Origin: DLKC01 sp002478885
GTDB taxonomy: Bacteria; Bacteroidota; Bacteroidia; Chitinophagales; Chitinophagaceae
Length of the DNA stretch: 64,000 bases
Direction of reading: 5' to 3'
NCBI GenBank assembly: GCA_046329585.1
Contig: JAXLUI010000001.1
Span: 992,001-1,056,000, forward strand
Part shown: one piece after another, positions 9,653 through 17,441 of the stretch
How the letters are laid out: the number at the start of each line of letters is the position of its first letter
Position numbering within the stretch: position 1 is the first letter of the stretch
The notes under the pieces: generated by a model
Told to the model about the DNA's origin: nothing
The model's database searches: none
Seen by the model: only the letters and a program-made list of their open reading frames with translations
Translations under genes and position numbers: made by a program

Positions 9653-9697
9653 GGCCTTCGCGAAGCTCCTTCGATTTCAGCCTGTTTCTTTCATACG
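9653..9697. repeat. 45-bp repeat with CTTCGCGAAG palindrome
   Basis: Second copy of the block at 6083-6128, on the same strand. Confidence 0.75.
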
Positions 9698-9791
9698 CCT
9701 TGCTATAGCTGGAGTGCTGCTGTGACTTCAACTTTTGCAGGTACATGCGCACATTCGGAAGTTTGATTGAAGCAAATTAGTCATCCGGATG

Positions 9792-9893
9792 GCCGAATAA
9801 AGTTATAGTGCTCCAGTGTGCGACGCAACCGGTGATGCCATTGGTGCGGATGGCCGGCTCAAAAAAAAATGTGTTACCACTGTTATAAAGGAA
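9792..9893 (-). repeat. Intergenic repeat arm, near-copy of 5951-6050
   Basis: Same arm as 5951-6050, with the core AGTGTGCGACGCAACCGGTG, GGCCGGCTC and an A run. It abuts the stop of the leftward gene at 9897. Confidence 0.85.
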
Positions 9894-9896
9894 AGA

Positions 9897-10334
9897 TTAT
9901 TCTTCTTCGCTATAGGCCATTTGCATGAAATGGATGACTTCCTCATTCAGATCTTCTTTATACAACATCCTGAAATGATGATTGAATTGCGCCATGCCGG
10001 GAACCTGCGCTATTTTATTAAAACACAGGTTAGCGGGATAAGCCTGCCTGAACGGGAATACGATATGAATAAAGTTTTTGCCGAGCTGTGTTATCCAGGC
10101 AATGCGCCTATGTGCATTTGAAATGCCAATCATCGTTTTGGCCGGATGAACCCCGATGATGCCCATATTACTATACGTTTCAATAAAATGATTGTACAGT
10201 TCAATCGTATGCCCGGACTTACCGGCTAAAAAATCTGCTATGCTTTTATCCGACATTGCAACAAGGTAAGCAAAACTATCTTCACACTTAAGGTAAGCCT
10301 CCTGTAACATTCCGGCAGGTTGGGCAGCAGCCAA
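9897..10334 (-). CDS. DUF5655-like small protein, TTG start
   Basis: 145 residues. An in-frame TAG lies just upstream (10353-10355 region) and no ATG occurs before residue 9, so the start is either TTG at 10334 or ATG at 10310. The sequence (KTMIGISNAHRRIAWITQLG, then HIVFPFRQAYPANLCFNKI, then FNHHFRM) matches the pattern of small cytoplasmic DUF5655-type proteins as I remember them. No catalytic motif is known to me for this family. The gene stands alone, with repeat DNA on its 3' side. Confidence 0.65.
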   Translation of the reverse strand: MAAAQPAGMLQEAYLKCEDSFAYLVAMSDKSIADFLAGKSGHTIELYNHFIETYSNMGIIGVHPAKTMIGISNAHRRIAWITQLGKNFIHIVFPFRQAYPANLCFNKIAQVPGMAQFNHHFRMLYKEDLNEEVIHFMQMAYSEEE

Positions 10335-10487
10335 TAGAATACATCCACCCTGCTAAGACGAGTCTCCATATGCTTCCTCCCTTTTAACCGTTATGCAAAC
10401 CGCTTAACAAAAAAGCGTTCTAAATTATTGCTGCGGGGCAACATCTACGAACATATTCGTTAATTTAAGCGCAAAGAAACCGCTCCT

Positions 10488-12878
10488 ATGTTTAAGAACA
10501 TGCTTCGTGTTGCGCTTCGCAACTTTTACAGAGACAAATGGTACAGCCTGCTTAACATACTAGGCCTTACCATTGGCATCACTTTCAGCGTATTCCTGGT
10601 CTTTTATATAAAAGATGAGCTTAGCTATGACAGGTACCATGAGAAAGCAGACCGGATCTGCCGCATCAATGCTTACGTGAAGGAACCGGAAAAAGATACC
10701 ATGAAATGGGCTATAACGCCTTTTCCCATGGCTGCTGCACTGAGTAAAGACTATCCCGAGGTAGAAGCCGCCGTGCGTTTGTGGGATAATGGAAAAACCA
10801 TGTTTAAGAGCGGCGGCCAACGCTTTTATGAAAACAAGATATTCTATGCAGACAGCAACCTGTTCCGGGTGTTTACCTATCAATTTATTGAGGGCAACCC
10901 GCAGACATCCCTGATGGCGCCCAACTCGCTTGTGCTTACTCAATCACTTGCGGTAAAATATTTTGGCAACAACGGCGGATATGTTGGCAAAACATTGGAA
11001 AACGAAAGTGGCGACCTGTATAAAGTTACCGCCGTGATCAAAGATGTTCCAAAGAACTCACACCTGCTTTTTAACGGGCTTATTTCCAGGAGTTCGCTTC
11101 CTGCAAACTTTGCCGACAACTGGGGCGGGTTTGGTTTCTTCACCTATGTTTTGCTGAAACCGAACGTGGATGTTGCCGCTTTTCAAAAGAAACTGGCACC
11201 TATGTATGATAAATACCTGGCGCCCATTTTTGGACAGTTTAACATCAAAATGCGTTTTGGTGTGCAGCCGATCACCGCTATTCACCTGCATTCTGACATG
11301 ACGAATGAACCGGAAGATGTTGGCAGCATGTCGTATATCTACATCTTTTCCGCAGTTGCATTTTTTATGTTGCTGATCGCCTGTATCAATTACATGAACC
11401 TTGCTACAGCAAGGTCTGCCAGGCGCGCCAAAGAAATCGGCATAAGAAAAGTTACCGGTTCCAATAAGCGCCTCCTGATCTGGCAATTTCTCCTCGAATC
11501 TACGTTAACCGCCCTGTTTGCTTTGCTGCTGAGTATCGGGTTTATTGCCCTGTTCCTGCCAATGTTCAACACCCTAGCAGGAAAGTATATTTCCTTTACA
11601 GGCTTGTTTCAGCCTGAGATGCTGTCCATCCTGCTTGCCATTGTTGTTTTTGTTGGTATAGTCGGTGGGAGTTACCCAGCCTTTTATTTATCAAAATTCA
11701 ATCCTGTATTTGTTCTCAAAGGAAGCCTTTCCAAGGCGTCGGGCAATGTCAGTTTAAGACGTTCACTGGTGGTGTTACAATTTTCGATATCAATGATCAT
11801 GCTGATCTGCACATGGGTCGTTTATGGACAAATGGATTTCCTGCGCAACAAAGACCTTGGGTTTAATAAAGACCAGGTACTCACGGTAGCGGCCAATTCA
11901 AATAAAGACCTGACCAGTAATATCCGCGCTTTCAAAGACGAGGTGCACAATAATCCACATGTACTTTCCGCAGGCACCGCACAGGGAGCGCCCGGCGGAG
12001 GCGTTCCTTTTAATCTTTTCTCTATTGAAACAAAGAATGGTTTTATCGAAAAGGGTGTTGATGTTTATTTCGGCACAGACGAAGATTTCTTTAAAACGCT
12101 TGGCATAAAGCTCGTAAAAGGACGCAGCTTCACCGGCCTGGCTGATACGCTTCGCAGTGTTGTGGTCAACGAAAGAATGGCCAAAGAATATGGCTGGGGC
12201 GATGATGCGGTGGGTAAAAAAATAAAATTCGCCGGGGATACCACCGGTTTTTATCTCGAGGTAATCGGTGTGGTGCATGATTTTAACCAGCGATCATTAT
12301 ACAACCCTATTGCGCCATTGATGTTTCTTTACAGGCCAGTCAATAATGTGATTGCTATAAAACTTGATGCAAAAAACATCAACGCCGGCATCGCGTACCT
12401 GGAGCAAACATGGAACAAATATTTCCCTGATCTTGCCTTCAGTTACAGCTTCCTCGACCAGGATTTTAATTCGCAGTACAACGCAGACCAGAAACGGGGC
12501 AAGATCTTTTCCGCATTTTCCGTCTTAACCATTATCATCACCTGTCTTGGTTTGCTTGGCCTGATCGCTTTCACTACTCAACAACGGCAAAAGGAGATCA
12601 GCATACGCAAGGTAATGGGTGCAAATGTGTCGCAGCTTGTTCCGCTTATCACGAGGAATTTTATTGCATTGGTTGGTTTATCCTGTCTCATTGCATTCCC
12701 GGTAGCATGGTATTTTATGAGCAACTGGTTACAAATATTCCCCTACAACACGGGCCTGGGGCCTATGCCATTCCTGCTGTCGGCCATGACTGTGCTCCTC
12801 ATCACCTTTGTTACCGTTACGTTTCACACATTGCGCGCCGCGGTTGCCAATCCTGTAAACGCATTGAGGTCTGTGTAG
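10488..12878 (+). CDS. MacB/FtsX-type ABC transporter permease
   Basis: 796 residues. Topology: one N-terminal membrane helix (~21-43); a large periplasmic MacB_PCD domain (~55-265); an FtsX core of three helices (~285-405) containing NYMNLATARSARRAKEIGIRKV; a second helix near 430; another periplasmic domain (~450-660); and a C-terminal FtsX core (~670-790) with EISIRKVMGA. This is the long two-FtsX form common in Bacteroidota, where such permeases work with a separate MacB/LolD-like ATPase in lipoprotein or toxic-compound export or mechanotransmission. No ATPase gene is next to it here, so the partner is encoded elsewhere. Confidence 0.92.
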   Translation: MFKNMLRVALRNFYRDKWYSLLNILGLTIGITFSVFLVFYIKDELSYDRYHEKADRICRINAYVKEPEKDTMKWAITPFPMAAALSKDYPEVEAAVRLWDNGKTMFKSGGQRFYENKIFYADSNLFRVFTYQFIEGNPQTSLMAPNSLVLTQSLAVKYFGNNGGYVGKTLENESGDLYKVTAVIKDVPKNSHLLFNGLISRSSLPANFADNWGGFGFFTYVLLKPNVDVAAFQKKLAPMYDKYLAPIFGQFNIKMRFGVQPITAIHLHSDMTNEPEDVGSMSYIYIFSAVAFFMLLIACINYMNLATARSARRAKEIGIRKVTGSNKRLLIWQFLLESTLTALFALLLSIGFIALFLPMFNTLAGKYISFTGLFQPEMLSILLAIVVFVGIVGGSYPAFYLSKFNPVFVLKGSLSKASGNVSLRRSLVVLQFSISMIMLICTWVVYGQMDFLRNKDLGFNKDQVLTVAANSNKDLTSNIRAFKDEVHNNPHVLSAGTAQGAPGGGVPFNLFSIETKNGFIEKGVDVYFGTDEDFFKTLGIKLVKGRSFTGLADTLRSVVVNERMAKEYGWGDDAVGKKIKFAGDTTGFYLEVIGVVHDFNQRSLYNPIAPLMFLYRPVNNVIAIKLDAKNINAGIAYLEQTWNKYFPDLAFSYSFLDQDFNSQYNADQKRGKIFSAFSVLTIIITCLGLLGLIAFTTQQRQKEISIRKVMGANVSQLVPLITRNFIALVGLSCLIAFPVAWYFMSNWLQIFPYNTGLGPMPFLLSAMTVLLITFVTVTFHTLRAAVANPVNALRSV

Positions 12879-12897
12879 CGGAATAAGCGGTGATCTT
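12850..12897 (+). repeat. Direct repeat, copy 1: 3' end of the permease gene
   Basis: 48 bp covering the last nine codons (CGCATTGAGGTCTGTGTAG) and 19 bp beyond. It recurs at 13014-13061 with one mismatch. Confidence 0.95.
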
Positions 12898-13013
12898 TTG
12901 TGCAGCTATGCATCAGGATGGGAATGTGGTTTTACCATATCACAGCGCCTTAACTATACGGCGAGTGCCACAAAACCAATATGCAAGGCCGTCTGACACC
13001 CGCCTGATAACAG

Positions 13014-13061
13014 ATCCAGTAAACGCATTGAGGTCTGTGTAGCGGAATAAGCGGTGATCTT
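13014..13061 (+). repeat. Direct repeat, copy 2 of the permease 3' end
   Basis: Repeats 12850-12897 with a single mismatch, 164 bp downstream, including the stop codon. It is outside any reading frame in use. Confidence 0.95.
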
Positions 13062-13068
13062 GCCAAGC

Positions 13069-13146
13069 CACAGCTTTCCCTTCCGGTAACACTGTGGGCG
13101 GGCACGAAAGACGCCTGATGAGCTGAGCCGGTCACAAAAAATCATT
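13069..13146. repeat. Hairpin-type intergenic repeat with right module
   Basis: CACAGCTTTCCC ... AACACTGTGGG, then GGCACGAAAG, relates it to 16387-16430, 17400-17439 and 22381-22432. It continues into GATGAGCTGAGCCGGTC plus an A run, the right-hand module also seen at 30786-30821. Confidence 0.65.
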
Positions 13147-13215
13147 TGCCATGGCTGTAACTTCTATTTTAGTACCCCGTTAAAAGCATTAATTCTCAAC
13201 GCACAAACCAGTAAC

Positions 13216-14853
13216 ATGCCAACTCCAACAAAATGTTTGGTCATTCTATTTTTTGCAGCTACACAGTTCAACGCTTTTTCGCAGCAACACATAAACGAAG
13301 TAAAAAAAATAATGGATGATGCCAGGATACCCGCCATATCACTTGCCTATATAAAGGAGGGAAAGCTCCAGGAACAAATCAGCATTGGCGTTAAAGCTGC
13401 TGAATCAAAAGCCCCTGTAAATGACAGTACCGTATTTGCTGCCTGTTCGCTTAGTAAAAGTGTTTTTAGTTATGGGGTATATAAACTGGTAAAACATACA
13501 TTGCTTGATCTTGACAGGCCTTTGTATTTATACTATGACTACCCGGATGTAAAAGCTGACGAGCGTTATAAAAGAGTAACCGCACGGATGATCTTGTCCC
13601 ACTCATCCGGTTTACCAAACTGGCGAAATGGTGACCTGAAGTTCAAGTACGATCTAGGCAAACAATACTCCTATTCAGGTGAAGGTTTTGTATGGCTTAG
13701 TAAAGTAGTTGAGCAAATAACAAATGAGCCTGTTGAGGCATACCTGCAGGATGCAGTATTCAAACCACTCGCCATGACACACAGTTCCTATATATGGCAA
13801 AAGCATTTTGACAGTAACTATGCGTACCCACACACAGACAATGGACGCTCCACACAAAACTATTTTCCCTCCAATGCAAATGTGGCGGCATCACTGCAGA
13901 CCAACAGTACAGACTATGCAAAATTTATCATCGCTGTGCTGAATGATAAAGATTTTCTTACTGCGCTTAAAACAGATACGGGAATGTATGTGGCGAACAA
14001 TATCCGGTGGAATAAAGGTTTGGGGATAGAACAGACAACGTATGGCAGCGCAAATTTTCAATGGGGCGACAATGGTACATTCAAAGCGTTCCTGGTCATG
14101 TATCCCGACAAAAAAGAAGGGCTTGTTTATTTTGCCAATTCAGAAAATGGCCTTGATGCAGCAAGAGACATTTTGAAATTATTTTTTAACAGCAATCAAC
14201 CTGCGCTTGACTGGCTTGCGTATGACAGTGTATATGCACCACGTTTTCAAATTTATACCCGTGGCCTTTCAATGCCCGTTGCAGATGCCGTTGCGCCATA
14301 TCTTTCCGCCAGTAAAAAAATTGATACTGCTTTATTAAGCGACGAGCAAATCGTTGGTATTGCCAGCCGGTATACAGAGCTGGGCTACTACGACAAATCG
14401 CTGGAACTGCTCAAAATGAACCTTGATAATTTCCCGTTGTCTGCACCTACTTACAGAGCGTTGGGAGAAACCTATATGCGCATGGGCGATGCAGTAAAAT
14501 CGGCGGCAGCATGGCAACAGGCCTTTGCTTTAGATAAGCAATATGATTACCCTCAAAAACTTGCCGCACGCCTGCTAAACAACGCTGAGCCAAGAGATAC
14601 CACAAACAAAAAGATTACACTGCGTTTTGCCGATTATATCAATGCCCATTTTGTTACAGTTGCCGGTTCTTTCAATAACTGGAACAATGCCATACAGCCG
14701 ATGCATTGGGTAAATGGTGCATGGGAAACAACGCTACAATTGGCGCACGGCACATACCGATATAAATTTGTCGTAGATGGTGTATGGCTGCCCGATCCCA
14801 AAAACCCTAACCTTAATAAAGACAGTTTTGATTCTATCCTGGAGGTAGATTAA
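13216..14853 (+). CDS. Exported beta-lactamase-fold serine hydrolase fused to TPR and CBM48-like domains
   Basis: 545 residues. Signal peptide 1-23. Residues ~28-330 have the class C beta-lactamase/esterase fold with nucleophile motif S78-L-S-K81. The second motif reads YSG where many relatives have YxN, and WGDNGTF is a plausible third motif. Residues ~385-450 look like TPR helices (YRALGETYMRMGDAVKSAAAW). Residues ~470-545 match the AMPK/CBM48 glycogen-binding Ig-like fold (VTVAGSFNNWNN ... YRYKFVVDGVWLPDP). In the family, the serine hydrolase domain acts on beta-lactams, D-peptides or esters. The added domain suggests binding to an alpha-glucan or cell-wall sugar, but that is inference. 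It follows the duplicated permease end and is not obviously in an operon. Confidence 0.88.
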   Translation: MPTPTKCLVILFFAATQFNAFSQQHINEVKKIMDDARIPAISLAYIKEGKLQEQISIGVKAAESKAPVNDSTVFAACSLSKSVFSYGVYKLVKHTLLDLDRPLYLYYDYPDVKADERYKRVTARMILSHSSGLPNWRNGDLKFKYDLGKQYSYSGEGFVWLSKVVEQITNEPVEAYLQDAVFKPLAMTHSSYIWQKHFDSNYAYPHTDNGRSTQNYFPSNANVAASLQTNSTDYAKFIIAVLNDKDFLTALKTDTGMYVANNIRWNKGLGIEQTTYGSANFQWGDNGTFKAFLVMYPDKKEGLVYFANSENGLDAARDILKLFFNSNQPALDWLAYDSVYAPRFQIYTRGLSMPVADAVAPYLSASKKIDTALLSDEQIVGIASRYTELGYYDKSLELLKMNLDNFPLSAPTYRALGETYMRMGDAVKSAAAWQQAFALDKQYDYPQKLAARLLNNAEPRDTTNKKITLRFADYINAHFVTVAGSFNNWNNAIQPMHWVNGAWETTLQLAHGTYRYKFVVDGVWLPDPKNPNLNKDSFDSILEVD

Positions 14854-15036
14854 CAAGCGGATCATGGTTGACTGTATTAACAGACACCTGTACTCTGCCG
14901 GGGCTGTATTTCATCACGATTGCTGAAGTATTAAGGATAACCAGCGACCCATTTACCCGGTGGCCGCGTGCTGCAACCAACAGAGCGGAACAATATCACC
15001 TGTCATTCAAAACCGCTTTGTTTTACTGCCCATTCT

Positions 15037-15068
15037 ATTGCATTCCCCGAAAGGAATTTTTACATTTG
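15037..15068 (+). promoter_or_regulatory. Candidate Bacteroidota promoter for the M15/lysozyme gene
   Basis: ATTG at 15037-15040, 20 bp spacer, then TACATTTG at 15061-15068, a full match to TAnnTTTG. It lies 54 bp before the ATG. Confidence 0.5.
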
Positions 15069-15110
15069 AAGTAATGTTATTATTGACAGTTGGTTTGATG
15101 TTAATACTAT

Positions 15111-15118
15111 AAGGAGGT
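15111..15118 (+). promoter_or_regulatory. Strong Shine-Dalgarno AAGGAGGT
   Basis: A perfect anti-16S match 4 bp before ATG 15123. It argues against GTG 15117, which lies inside it. Strong SD sites are rare in Bacteroidota, and I noticed no other comparably perfect one at the gene starts I checked in this window. Confidence 0.8.
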
Positions 15119-15122
15119 GCCT

Positions 15123-16187
15123 ATGCCTGAAAGTAGTTTTGACCATCCATTGTTTGGTCATATAACGTTTCGCACTGTTAGTCCTGAGTGGAAACGCGGC
15201 GATAAGATAATTTTTCTAAGCGGCTTCGACCTGGGTGATGTAACAGCAGTGGTGATACCGCAACTTCGAAATGTTCCTGGTTCCAACCGGGGCAAACTCT
15301 TATTTCATAAACGCGGGCAAGCCCAGTTGCTGAAGGTATTTGCCGCGATAGAAGCACAGGGGTTACTGCATCATGTTAAAACCTGCGCAGGTACGCTAAA
15401 CCCGCGATTGAGAAGACCTACCAGTGGCGCATTAAGCAAACTTCCATCCAACCATTCATTCGGTATTGCTATAGATCTTAATGAAGGCGATCCCGGGTTT
15501 GGAGACTCTGTAGCGCCGGTGGCACCTGTTTTCCAGTCGTTTGGTTTTACATGGGGCAAGGCATTCAATGACCCCATGCATTTTGAGTTGAACAGGTTTA
15601 TGGATGCCGGAGATGCGGCCGTAAGGTCGCTTAGTAATTTTGGCGCTACCAAACAGCATGTCTTTAACCGGGGCGTCCCGCCGGATGAATTCCTCGCCCA
15701 ACTTGTAACATGGGGCAAAGAAGCTGCGGATGAAATATTTGCACAAAATTCTTTTAGTGATGTGTATTCGAGTGTAAAGAATACACTGGGGCCCTGGAGA
15801 GGCCTTAGTCACCGCCGGGCTGTAATGCTGGAAGTATTGCGGGTACTGGCAGGTTTTGAATCTTCATGGGATTGGAACGAGGGCCGCGACAACAGTAACC
15901 CAACCTCAGTCACGCCTGATACTATAGAAGCAGGCGCATGGCAGGTAAGCGCCAATTCAATGAATTTTGGACAGGAACTTAAAGACCTTGTGTTAAGGGA
16001 AGTGGGCACACTTGATGGAAATGCTTTTCAAAAAGCCATGAAGGAAAACCATACGCTGGCAATGGAATATATTGCCCGTTTGTTGCGTCGGACTGTGCAT
16101 CACAATGGCCCGGTCCTCAGGCATGAAATTGATCCATGGCTTCGCCGAGACGCTGTTGATGAGTTTGAAGTATTGGTAAATACGTAG
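15123..16187 (+). CDS. Two-domain peptidoglycan hydrolase: M15 peptidase plus lysozyme-like domain
   Basis: 354 residues from ATG 15123. Residues ~50-165 match M15 D,D-/L,D-peptidases: Zn ligands H111 and D118 in HSFGIAIDLNEGDP and H153 in DPMHFE. Residues ~215-350 look like a lysozyme/transglycosylase-like helical domain (LAGFESSWDWNEGRD ... EAGAWQVSANSM), with the Glu of GFESS a candidate acid. No signal peptide or membrane helix is visible, so it is made in the cytoplasm like a phage endolysin or an antibacterial effector. No phage genes, holin or immunity gene are next to it. It would cut both peptide and glycan strands of the cell wall. The domain call is firm for M15 and moderate for the lysozyme part. 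Confidence 0.78.
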   Translation: MPESSFDHPLFGHITFRTVSPEWKRGDKIIFLSGFDLGDVTAVVIPQLRNVPGSNRGKLLFHKRGQAQLLKVFAAIEAQGLLHHVKTCAGTLNPRLRRPTSGALSKLPSNHSFGIAIDLNEGDPGFGDSVAPVAPVFQSFGFTWGKAFNDPMHFELNRFMDAGDAAVRSLSNFGATKQHVFNRGVPPDEFLAQLVTWGKEAADEIFAQNSFSDVYSSVKNTLGPWRGLSHRRAVMLEVLRVLAGFESSWDWNEGRDNSNPTSVTPDTIEAGAWQVSANSMNFGQELKDLVLREVGTLDGNAFQKAMKENHTLAMEYIARLLRRTVHHNGPVLRHEIDPWLRRDAVDEFEVLVNT

Positions 16188-16306
16188 CCATTAACAGGCC
16201 CACACCGGTGCTTCGACGAGTCTACAGGACCAACACACAAAGCTGACCGACATTTGCCTGAAAACATGCTTCCCGGGACAGTTGCGGCGTAAGGAATTAT
16301 TTTAAT

Positions 16307-16381
16307 AACCCATCCTCACTACTACTATTGTTCTTTTGTTGTGTCACTCACTTGTGCGTTCTTTTCTTTAATGAACAGGTT
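16307..16381 (+). repeat. Intergenic repeat arm (GTTGTGTCACTCACTTGT type)
   Basis: Near-copy of 9529-9602, on the same strand as the gene that ends at 16187. It runs directly into the hairpin module. Confidence 0.85.
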
Positions 16382-16386
16382 CTGAA

Positions 16387-16430
16387 TTCCCACAGCGTTC
16401 GCTTTGCGTAACGCTGTGGGAACACGAAAA
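16387..16430. repeat. Long palindromic hairpin module
   Basis: TTCCCACAGCGTT (16387-16399) pairs perfectly with its complement at 16410-16422. Inside it CGC (16400-16402) pairs with GCG (16406-16408) around TTT, leaving one unpaired T. Related modules follow at 17400-17439, 22381-22432 and 13069-13110. Confidence 0.85.
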
Positions 16431-16626
16431 CTTCCGGATTGCGGCTACTGACCAACAACAATTTTTTTTCCATAACTGATTTATTGTCAACACTGTCACA
16501 AGGGTACAAGTACCTACTGTACCTTTTTGAATTTTCGACGTGTTTATTTTTGCTTTGCCTGGATCATGCATAACTGCTTCAGCCGGTGACCAGCAAGAAA
16601 CGTATTCATCATTTAAAAACAATTTT

Positions 16627-17382
16627 ATGGCCAGACAGGCAGGCATTTTTCCTTTGGAAGGAACAATCGGGAATGTTAATTTTTACAGATCAATTGACGG
16701 CTACCTCGTTCGCCGCAAGGGTGGTGCTTCTGCCGACAAGATCCAGAAGGATCCAACATTTGAACGAACAAGGGAAAATATGTCTGAATTTGGTCGTGCC
16801 AGTACGGCCGCGAGATTACTCCGTAGTTCTCTCCGCCCATTGATACAACATGCGGCAGACTGCAGGATGGTATCACGGTTGCATCAGCGGATGCTGTCTG
16901 CTATCCGTGCAGACACTGTCAGCCCGCGCGGCCAACGCAACGCTACCGACGGCGACATGCGGTTACTTAAAGGGTTTACCTTCAACATGGCGGTAAAGCC
17001 TGACGCAATCCTTTTTATCCCGTATGCGATCAGCTTTACCCGGAGCAGCGGCGTGATAATGGCTTCTTTTGAGCCTTTCATAGCAGCTGCGACTATAGCT
17101 GCCCCGCCGTGTACTACCTATTTCAGGATCTCCCTTGCAGCCAGTGCAGTAGATTTTGATAACGGCGGTTTTCATGTGGCAACAACTGAGTCGGCGTATT
17201 ACCGATGGGCCCACGAAACTGTGGCAGCTTTTAATCTTTCTATAGCACTGCCTGCTGCCTCAGGGCACCCGGTCTTTTGCGTATTGCTGCTGGAATTTGT
17301 GCAGGAAGCAAACGGAACGAAGCGCCCTTTACCGAATGGCTGCTTTAACGCAGCATCGATTGTTGATGTATTTACGGTTTAG
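16627..17382 (+). CDS. Bacteroidota-specific conserved protein of unknown function
   Basis: 251 residues from ATG 16627; the longer frame to 16540 has a poor leader. The N-terminal block (RQAGIFPLEGTIGNVNFYRS, then GYLVRRKGG and FERTRENMSEFGRAS) is a pattern I recognise from many unannotated Bacteroidota proteins and recalls the N-terminus of DUF6266-type proteins. The second half (~115-251) looks all-beta with ENG/DFDNGGFHV-like strands. No signal peptide or catalytic motif. It is bounded on both sides by the palindromic intergenic hairpin (16387-16430 and 17400-17439). Function unknown. Confidence 0.72.
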   Translation: MARQAGIFPLEGTIGNVNFYRSIDGYLVRRKGGASADKIQKDPTFERTRENMSEFGRASTAARLLRSSLRPLIQHAADCRMVSRLHQRMLSAIRADTVSPRGQRNATDGDMRLLKGFTFNMAVKPDAILFIPYAISFTRSSGVIMASFEPFIAAATIAAPPCTTYFRISLAASAVDFDNGGFHVATTESAYYRWAHETVAAFNLSIALPAASGHPVFCVLLLEFVQEANGTKRPLPNGCFNAASIVDVFTV

Positions 17383-17394
17383 CGGCGTTTCCAG

Positions 17395-17440
17395 GCTGAC
17401 ACAACGTTCCCTTGCGGGCAACACTGTGGAACACGAAGGT
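17395..17440. repeat. Hairpin module fragment between convergent genes
   Basis: CACAACGTTCCC ... GGGCAACACTGTGG, then AACACGAAGG, is a weaker relative of the hairpin at 16387-16430. It fills the gap between two convergent stops and may help end transcription. Confidence 0.6.
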
Positions 17441-17441
17441 T

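Larger units (their letters stand above)
9432..9896. other. Gene-free gap with three repeat blocks
   Basis: No gene. Positions 9529-9602 are a copy of the GTGTCACTCAC repeat, 9653-9697 the CTTCGCGAAG repeat and 9792-9893 the inverted arm. Together they span the gap and give the two-arm arrangement described under findings. Confidence 0.65.
12879..13215. other. Gap with duplicated gene end and hairpin repeat
   Basis: No gene. Contains the second copy of the permease 3' end and the hairpin repeat at 13069-13146. A possible promoter precedes the next gene: TTTG at 13145-13148 and TATTTTAG at 13165-13172, the latter one base off TAnnTTTG. Confidence 0.5.
16188..16626. other. Gene-free gap with repeat arm and long hairpin
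   Basis: No gene. Holds the GTGTCACTCAC arm (16307-16381) and the hairpin repeat (16387-16430). The rest shows nothing I can name. Confidence 0.6.

Noticed and set aside
15083..15110. Sigma70-like TTGACA and TACTAT
   Set aside because: The -10 would place the transcript start at the Shine-Dalgarno itself; the TACATTTG element upstream fits this phylum better.
15123..17382. Prophage remnant around the M15/lysozyme protein
   Set aside because: No integrase, capsid, tail, holin or attachment repeats; neighbours are ordinary chromosomal genes.
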